Below, piece after piece: positions 56,406-64,000 of a stretch of 64,000 nucleotides of DNA. Under the pieces are notes generated by a model. It was not told the origin of the DNA. It saw nothing but the letters and a program-made list of their open reading frames with translations, and did no database searches. Position numbers and translations under genes: made by a program. Source of the DNA: Hydractinia symbiolongicarpus (taxonomy: Eukaryota; Cnidaria; Hydrozoa; Anthoathecata; Hydractiniidae); NCBI RefSeq assembly GCF_029227915.1, contig NC_079883.1, forward strand, positions 15,376,001-15,440,000. The letters are read 5' to 3'. Each line of letters opens with the position of its first letter. The stretch's first letter is position 1.

Positions 56406-56799
56406 TTAACCCTTATTGAGTATCTGGTGCTCCAGACGAAGACGAAGTCGAACTGTTGATTGATCACATCTGCCTGAGAGTATCGTCGCCGCCGCGACGA
56501 AGGGTTGATTCCATACGTTTTTTGTTTTCTCGGTTCTTCTTTTAACAGGCTTTTCAGCGAATGTTGATTTCCAGTTCCACCCTCGGAGAGTAGGTAGAAT
56601 GTTCTGTCGCATTCAGGGCAGTAGACGGTTCTGCATTTGTCAGCGTCACTAAACGTAACTTTGGTACACTGTGCGGCAGTTGGTGCATGAATGTTGTCTT
56701 GAAATCGCAGGTCTTAGCCTTCCCCTGAACCCCTGCAGCGAATGATTTAAAGGGTTTGCCCAAGTCTTGTCGTATGGCTAACAACTCTAAACGTACCAT
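56406..56799 (-). pseudogene. Gypsy gag-like fragment
   Basis: LLAIRQDLGKPFKSFAAGVQ followed by GKAKTCDFKTTF resembles the gag region ('EPFR.FAARVRGKAE.C.F') of cnidarian Gypsy elements, and an Arg-rich frame downstream is in a different phase. No protease or RT was recognised next to it. Confidence 0.4.
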
Positions 56800-57732
56800 A
56801 CCAAGATCAATATAAATGACAACAAGTGTCTTCAGTGCATCAGAGAGCGGTAGTGATGTGAAGCTTATTTCTAATTCCTAAGTTGCAATCTTATGTAGGC
56901 GAAAGTGTACGTTCAGTATTTATGCTGCACCAATAACATCTATATTGTCTGTCGTGAACCCATTGCCAGGCATGGGCATGTAAGGGCTGTCATGGCAAAA
57001 CCAATAACCTAAAACTCCAATCACTTGAGTTGAAAGTCAAGATTCAAACATGAACAAATGTCATTTATGATTAAACAAGAACAATTATTTGTGTTTGTTT
57101 TATTTATAACTAACAAATGTTTTAATCTAAAGAACAAAATAAGACAGGCTAGAATGTCATTGCCATTACTCTTCAAAAGAGTTATTAAAGTTGAGTACTC
57201 TCTATGGAAATTGAATTTGGGATTTGATTAAAGAAAATAGCACTAGTCCATAGAGAAGCTTTGGAAATAGTCGACAAAACATTAAACACGCATGGTATTT
57301 GCTGCATTGAGTACAAGCACTTGCCCCAAATTTTTCATCTTGATAAAAAGTTCACTGGACAGAACTAGCGATACTGTAAACAGGGCCTCGGTTTTTCTGT
57401 GCACGCTGCGTTTCCTGATGTTCATACAGAAGGGTGACAAATAACAGAGGGTAGGATAGGTAAGAACTGTTTACTAAAAGTATGTAACTAGCTGGCTAAC
57501 TATGCTGGTGTACTAAAAATTATATACCTATACTATAGTTTATGCTGACACAACTGCTAAGATAACTGTAGTAAACAGTTTCTATATGCTTTTCAATTGT
57601 ATAATGGTAAAATTTATCGGTATTGTATACTTTCAAGATATATATTTTTATTGAGTATGTTGTTTCAATAAGTTTGTGTATTTCACTATTGTTAATATGC
57701 AATCGGCTATTAATTACTTGTAATGATCAGTT

Positions 57733-57766
57733 TGGGGCACGACAAGGAAGAACTTGTCGTGCCCCA
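57733..57766. repeat. 14-bp perfect hairpin, 6-nt loop
   Basis: TGGGGCACGACAAG / loop GAAGAA / complement. GC-rich in an AT-rich area. Confidence 0.8.
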
Positions 57767-59281
57767 CCTTAAACTCTACGAAATTCAGAAGTCCCCTGGC
57801 AAAAGAAAGGGGCTTAAGAAAGCCGCTTACTAAAACCAGACGCAATAAAGAAAATATGTTACATAGATAGAATTAAAATTTAAGCAATTAAATAATTATA
57901 CTAACCCAACCAAATATAATCAAATATTTTTCTCGCTTCAAAAAACAAAACCTTGCAGCTGGTGAACAAAGTGGAGTAATCAATATGGCGTGCCAAACCC
58001 GGTCCCTCAAAAACCACAGCTAGTGGCTTCACCCCTGGAGGCAGATTTAGTTGAAAAAAAAGCTGCGTTGTTTAGTAAAATACCTTGAATTAAATTTTAT
58101 AGCGGTATCTAACATAATTCGTTAAGTCTATGAAGATACTTTCACGCGCACACAGCCGACGTAGGGCTAGGTTGAGGGGCCAGGTCATGACATTGCGTCG
58201 AAGAAGAGAAGGAGAAGGAAAAGACCGCCCGTTTTAGGGGAAATTATGCTTATCTTCGTGTGAAGCTAACATATTACCCCACGTAGGTGGGTGGTTCGTG
58301 TTTACGACTTGCGAAGTTCTAGCGACTGCGAATTGAATCCCGCTTACTGCTAGAGAGTATGTTTCACTCATCAGGTATGTCAAAAAGCGCTACTGCTATT
58401 GTTTGAGAGATAAAATTTAGTCGAAATAAAGTTGAGCATTATTTTAAAACTTGCCTTTTACTATTCTTTCAAAAACAGGTAATGACACAGAGTCCGGGGT
58501 AAAAGACGAAGGGAGATTCTTTTTGAAAGCAGGTACGTTGGACAAAGGGGACTCCGCGAAAAAAAAAAATATAAGTTCTTTAAAAGGTGAAATTTAAAAA
58601 AGTTTTAGCTTTAAAAATCAATCCGATATTTTCAGAAATTTTACTTTCAACTGTTTGGATATATTGTTTCCATGTTGGATTTTCCATGTGAGAGTATGCT
58701 CTGCTCATTATCAAGGTTTTAAATAACGTAAAGTTGACGATCGATATCCCGAGCTCTTAGGGGACCGATGAAAAAAATCGAGATAAAGGATAATAAAAAT
58801 ATTGAGCGTCAAATGCCTTTAAAGTTCGAGATAGCGAAATACCTGTTTTTTGTTTACGAAAGTTTACGTTCTTGATTAGATTGTTTAGCCGAAAACGCGG
58901 AACAGAAAAAACACTATATGGATCATAGTTTGTATTTTTTATTTGTTTGTTATTTCTCAGCCAACGTGTTTACCACGTCCTTCTGCCTGCTAGCCATTTT
59001 TGAAATGAGGAGGATTTTAAAAAGCCTCTTTCATGTATCAATCAAAATTTTTATAAAATCGAATGTTCGAGATAAAATAAACTGAAGGTATCAGGCTTGA
59101 CAAAGCGAAAGTTCGAGATAACGAATCCGAGATATAGAATGTAATTTTGCCTGCAAGAAATTGCAATGTCTGAAGGGAACAGACAGACGATATTCTAACG
59201 ATTTTGGACCATAACTAGAATATCTACATCAGTTAAAAAAAAAGCACCATAGCTAGTCTTGACTCAACAAAACAGTTAGTT

Positions 59282-59560
59282 TGGCAGAAATGGTATAGTG
59301 GTAGCGCATTCGTCTTGCAATCATAAGGTTTCAGGTTTGAGTACCCACTCCGGCGCACAAGTGCAGTGTTGTCAGCACATTTGGTGCTATCTACTGACCG
59401 CTAACCGGCTTGTGTGGCAGGCAAGCAAGTTAGAGCAATGCTATACGTATCTCTAGCGGTAATGTAACATAGCTACAGTCGGAGGGGAGGAAGAGCCAAC
59501 CGTTAGGATGAAATCCTCAAAGGCGTTAAAACTTTTCGTTACTTACACACTTACTAACTT
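59282..59560 (+). mobile_element. Second tRNA-derived SINE family
   Basis: Head GGCAGAAATGGTATAGTGGT with A-box-like TGGTATAGTGGTAGCGC and degenerate B-box GGTTTGAGTACC, followed by a unique body and ACTTAC-rich end. It differs from the SINE at 17391 and 52358. Stem pairing is poor, so it is not a working tRNA gene. Confidence 0.65.
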
Positions 59561-59847
59561 ACTTTTTGGATAAGAATGGGAATGTTTTTTATAACGGGAT
59601 CATGTGTTTCAATTATTAATTGATCAATATATACATATGCTCTGTATGTGTGCTACAATTATACAGAAAAAGTGTTTTCTAAATACCTGATCAAGGTTGC
59701 CAACGCATTTGTTCAATCGGACGACAACAGAATGCGAGTATTCGGAAAATTTGCAGAGGGGGCTGGTAGTTGTCATATACTATAACCTTTCTCTGCATTA
59801 TCGTTAATTTGCTTCGATATTACTATTGCTTCTTTTGAAAATATATC

Positions 59848-60081
59848 TTACATAAAATATGGCATTTCCATATTTCTATATGTAATCTCCTGCATTTTGT
59901 GAAGGCTTTCGAGCGGAATATTTTGGAATTTGAAGTATGTTTTAGCCAATCTAGGGGGCCGAAAGTTAAAAAATTTTCTTAGCTCGTCGGCCCCAACCAT
60001 GGTCGGGTCTCCTTCGATACTGAATAACATAGCCCCTTCACTTTCAAAATTGCTCCGCCGGGCCTGTGCTATACGGTACAA
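59848..60081 (-). CDS. Unassigned protein-like frame, 77 aa
   Basis: GC-richer than its surroundings, with a natural-looking amino-acid mix (MLFSIEGDPTMVGADELRKF, FKFQNIPLESLHKMQ). I do not recognise it. It may be an exon or a transposon remnant; there are no splice signals I can pair with it. It lies just 3' of the APMAP-like gene. Confidence 0.25.
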   Translation of the reverse strand: MYRIAQARRSNFESEGAMLFSIEGDPTMVGADELRKFFNFRPPRLAKTYFKFQNIPLESLHKMQEITYRNMEMPYFM

Positions 60082-60797
60082 GAAGGTTTAACGATATTTA
60101 TTCGTCTATAGGGTATAATCGTAAACACAGGTCGCGAAGTCAAAAAGTCCTTAGCTGAAATTTCTTTAGTTTTACAGCACCGCAGAATACTCACAATTTA
60201 TTAGGGATAAACTATTCGGGAAAAAAGTAATTGATCATAATAAAAGATGTTTTTAAGGTTAAAAATCTAAAATCTACACAAACAATATCGTAAAAATACA
60301 CGCCAAACAGTTGTCATATATTATATTTTTCTGCTCGAAATACTCCTCTCTAGTTTACACGTCTGTAATTGAAATTTAAAAAGCATAAAAATATGTGCTC
60401 GACAACGATGGGCAATTTGCACTAAACAGTGAATGGCAGCATGCACTGTGTTATATTTCCTAGTAAAAATATGAAAATTTAATTCTAAAAATTTGACACG
60501 AAAAAAGAACAAAAGGAGTATAATTTGTTCACGAAAGTTTTGTATCAATTGCAAAGAAAAAAACATCAATTGCTGGTTATTTTAATCGTTTACAAAACTA
60601 GACATTTCTTATAGTTTAAAAATCCAGGTCAAGTTTACAGGTTACCTTTTTTTCTTCTTTCATAGAAAATATAAACTTTTAAAAAGTTAGTTAAAGAAAT
60701 ATAATAAAATCTAAGTGGACAAAACAAACCAACAAACAAACAAACAAATAAATAAACTAACAACATAACAATGAGTTGCTGAACATTATTTCCACAC

Positions 60798-63143
60798 CTA
60801 TTCGCGTTCTAGTCTCAATTTCCCAAGAAAATCGTTTTGAAAGGATCCAAGATAGAGAACACGTTCTTTCGAATCTTCATAAACCTCACTAATTCGTGAA
60901 ATCACACTTCCATCCGGGTCGTGATAACTCGCAATTATATCTCCATAGTAATCAAGCTTTAATATTAAACCGTATGATTTGATCAAACCAGCGAAACTGC
61001 TTTTTGGCATTATCTACAAAAACAAATGAAAGACAACACAGAGGCGCACAATCTTGTCCAAATGATAAATGGCCGTTAAGAAGCTAAGGCAACGAATTTT
61101 CCATATACCCCTTCTAGATACGTAAAATTTGTATAAGAACTATTTTGCTTATTTTTTGTCAACGATCTTTTGGAACGCCAGTGTTCTAATTTGATTCATT
61201 GCGTACTCTGATTTGCTCGTTTATTTTTTGTTAAAGTACCACACAACGAATATAAAATTACCTTAGAGATAACGGACTTCAGCCTTGGATATGGTCCAAC
61301 GATGTCCAGAAAAGAGAACGGCCATTTTCGAATAGAAGGCAAAGCAACCCAATAGCCCCCTTCATTGCACGGGCGTATGTTGTCGGGCAAACCAGGCAGA
61401 TTGTCAGAGAAAACATCATAAATACCTTTTCTTGAACCTTTAATAAAATATCTAAACAATAAAAATCGTAATATTTGTAAATATATTAACTGTATAAGAC
61501 CGGACGATTTGGACACACAATAAGACACCTTGAGAATTTAGGTAAAAAATACTCTGATCCAATATTAAACTTATCCGCAATATAAAGTAAATTGATTATC
61601 TAATGGTTTAGAAATTTAAAAAGAGTTCTCATTTATAAAAAAAATTGTAAAAAATATTTTTAATGCGGAATTTATTTTTACAATTCCATGATTTTTTGAA
61701 AAGAGACTTTAAGAAAAATAAATAAAATTAGCCAACTTTTGGGGAACTAAATTTTAAATGAAAAATTAGTAAAAAGTATCGAAAATTTGCATATTTTGCA
61801 AATTTTTTTTTCCAAGGCAATTTGTTTTCCAAAATTGAATGTAGGAAATAGTACTTATAAATTCATAAAATATTATTTATTAAATTCGGTCCAAAACTAT
61901 AATGACTTTTGTAAAAACAAGGGTATCGGTGGAGGCATGCAATAATGGCACATCTTGCTGCGGTTTGATTCTCATCTCACTTCCTTTTGAAGGTGATCAA
62001 ACATTTTACCTCATAATACGGCTTGCAGTAGTTTCTGAAATCAAAACAAAATCTTCATCGGGAGACAAAGCAACACCGTTCGAAAAGAACAACCCACTTA
62101 ACAGCACTTCAGATTCGTCAGTGTTTAAATCATACGAAAGTAAACGCCCCTGTCCACCACCTTCCAGGATCAAATAAGGAAAATCTCTACGACCCCATCT
62201 CCAACTGGAGTCTGTAAAATATACTTTCCCATCGCTTGCCACCGCTAAATGATTTAAAAATTTAAATGGGGTGTCATGCACGCCAACAGATGCTGGGATT
62301 AAGGTAGTTAGTTGAGATGTTTCTATATTTAATTTCATCAAGCCAAGATACCCGTCGCAAATTATCAGGTTTTCTTGGTTCTGATCAAACTGCAATCCAA
62401 GAGGGCGACCGCACCTATGCTCCACTTCGGTTTCACCTAATAATCAAATACGAAGACAAAATTTAGGTGCTTTTAATAGACGAAACATCACCAAACCTTT
62501 ACAATATATCTTTATTTTTTTATTTCTTGTTTCCGACATTTGAGTTAAAAACGTCTCAGTATTACTAACCTTTTCAGCGACACAGTCAACTCAAATAACC
62601 TTGGTTTTAACTATTAAGGTCAATTTAAAACGAACAAAAAACATTTAAAGTACGACCGCATCAATTCAACGAGACAACAACAACAAAAATATTGTTAAGT
62701 AATATAAACATACCACAATTTGGCAAGCGTTCACCAGTTCTTGCTAATTCAATAATTTCACCAGACTTAGCAATTTTAACTATTCTGCCATCATGGAGAC
62801 CTGTGTATATATTACCTTAAAAGTGAAACAAAATGATCATTTTTAACTACCTAATACCTGATGCTGTCAAATAGAAATATCAATATTATCAATAGAAAAA
62901 CAGTCCCTTAACCAAGTCAATAATTTGCCAACGCAGGTTGCATCAGGCAGCATTGCTGTAGCATAAAGATCAAGAGATACCAGATTAAAAAATAAATAGA
63001 AGAATCATAGCAACATTATACCATCACGATCAACTTGGATAGATTCTGGACCATTTAATTTTGCACGTCCAATCTTTGTTATTTCTTGTAGCTTGGTGTT
63101 TGGAGTCATAACGCCATCAAAATATGGAAGTGGGTCATTTTTC
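60798..63143 (-). CDS. APMAP-like: APMAP / strictosidine-synthase-like (SMP-30 beta-propeller) protein, 5' end outside window
   Basis: Exons by GT-AG sites: 63143-63022, 62815-62714, 62436-62010, 61451-61262, 61013-60798; phases agree throughout. The beta-propeller segments include LNGPESIQVDRDG, GRPLGLQFD..ENLIICDGYLG, FLNHLAVASDGKVYFTDSS (hallmark of the Str_synth domain), FSNGVALSPDED, and later LPGLPDNIRPCNEGGYWVAL. The family contains plasma-membrane or ER-associated esterase/paraoxonase-like proteins in animals; the N-terminal membrane anchor would be in upstream exons. The terminal exon ends LGKLRLERE. Activity was not inferred. Confidence 0.9.
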
Positions 63144-64000
63144 CTGCAAGAAATGTAAACAAAAATAAAAAACAGGCTTTCTTCTCTTAATACACCAATC
63201 CGATATCTCCCGGGACCATGTGGGGAAAAAGGCTTGGGGGAAGTAAGTGTACATAAATTACTTTAATAGATGATGATTTAAAGATGTTAGTTATCACCGC
63301 ATTGATTTATCATCAGCATATTATCTTAGAAAATACATAATAATGCACCACATGAACTTTGGGTGTATGCCAGGAAGAGCAAAACAAAGATTGTTTCAAC
63401 CCATTCTTTATGTATGGCTAATATATGTTATTTTGTAATGAGACAGCTATCAGGTTAGGGCTTATAAATCTATCATGTACAGAAAAAAGTTACGAATAGC
63501 CTCTATATCAAACAGAGGGAAATCAGATAAAGTTAAAAATTTATTTTTTAGTTGTGATTTTTAATAAATGTGGAAAACAGACCAGGGCATTAGTTTCAAC
63601 ACCTAAAAGGCAGTGCAACCCAATTTTAATTCTTGTCTCATAGCAATGTGCATACAAAAGTGTCGCAACCAAAAGTTGATTTTATCAGATAGATGCAAAG
63701 AAGTTGTTCTATTGATGATGTTTTATTGTTGTTCAATTCCAAGTACACCAGCACATTGTAATGTACCCATACTGGATGCAACCAACAACAGAAAAAAACA
63801 ACCGCACCAACACCACTTGTTTTTAACAAAAATGGCTTCTTCTACCTCACAGCATACTGAAAAAAAGACCTTTGAATGCGCATTAAATTTAAAATGTGGT
63901 GCAATTGTCAGATCGGTGTGCTAACAAAAGAGCTTACAGAAAACCAAAATATAACAACAAGAAAATAATAATAACGTTGCATACACAATGACTGGATCAA
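63144..64000. other. Intron or upstream flank of the APMAP-like gene
   Basis: The exon at 63143 begins with a partial codon and a TTGCAG acceptor, so at least one more 5' exon exists. I could not find it in this stretch. Confidence 0.5.

Larger units (their letters stand above)
54328..60797. other. Large intergenic region with relics only
   Basis: No host gene is supported. It contains degenerate retroelement pieces, two hairpins/repeats and a SINE (listed separately); 57000-57700 and 58600-59280 hold nothing further that I recognise. The stretch 58735-59135 has scattered TTCGAGATA-type motifs that may mark an old DNA transposon. Confidence 0.5.

Overview
The window is nuclear DNA from an early-branching animal, most likely a cnidarian and possibly a hydrozoan. 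It is AT-rich. Its host genes have GT-AG introns and encode clearly animal proteins: a mixed-lineage MAP3 kinase, serum response factor (SRF) and an APMAP/strictosidine-synthase-like protein. Its mobile elements match protein families I know mainly from cnidarian genomes. Assignment to cnidarians is inference.

Layout. Bases 282-1604 (-) hold a decayed IS3EU-like DDE transposase gene with one intron. Bases 1750-3270 carry two short-motif repeat fields. Bases 5053-19127 (-) are a complete eight-exon mixed-lineage kinase gene; its 6.4 kb first intron holds SINE copies and later introns hold other repeats. Bases 20080-20332 keep a CCCH-type zinc-finger remnant of a retroelement. Two Maverick/Polinton-type virus-like transposons follow in the same orientation: element A (21535-34184, flanked by TCGGGG) and element B (35433-46479, flanked by TAGCTG). 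The spacer of about 1.25 kb between them contains a long near-perfect hairpin and a (TCCG)n array. Bases 48407-53286 (-) are a complete four-exon SRF gene, with a Gypsy-type retroelement relic and a nested tRNA-SINE in intron 1 and a CArG box plus CRE upstream. Bases 53511-54327 are an 817-bp foldback element. Bases 54334-60797 hold only relics and SINEs. Bases 60798-63143 (-) are the 3' five exons of an APMAP-like gene whose 5' end lies outside the window.

The Polinton pair is the most interesting part. Both elements share a left half in the same order: a DUF4116-like repeat protein, a small Cys-rich protein, an unknown gene, a Rho-N/SAP-like small protein, a membrane protein, a putative minor capsid protein, a further small gene, a coiled-coil/glycine-rich membrane protein and the major capsid protein. 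Their right halves differ. A continues with a 157-aa membrane protein, a retroviral-type integrase, an MSV199/BRO-like protein, a tail-anchored protein, and a B-family polymerase of one lineage fused in frame to the end of a packaging ATPase. B has two other small genes and a protein-primed-type B-family polymerase of a clearly different lineage, with no integrase or ATPase visible. Most element genes carry only one or a few stops or frameshifts, so both look recently inactivated. Gene-start spacing and a recurring AAATAAATG start context suggest compact, virus-like expression. Element sequences are described here with their breaks and no reconstructed products are given.
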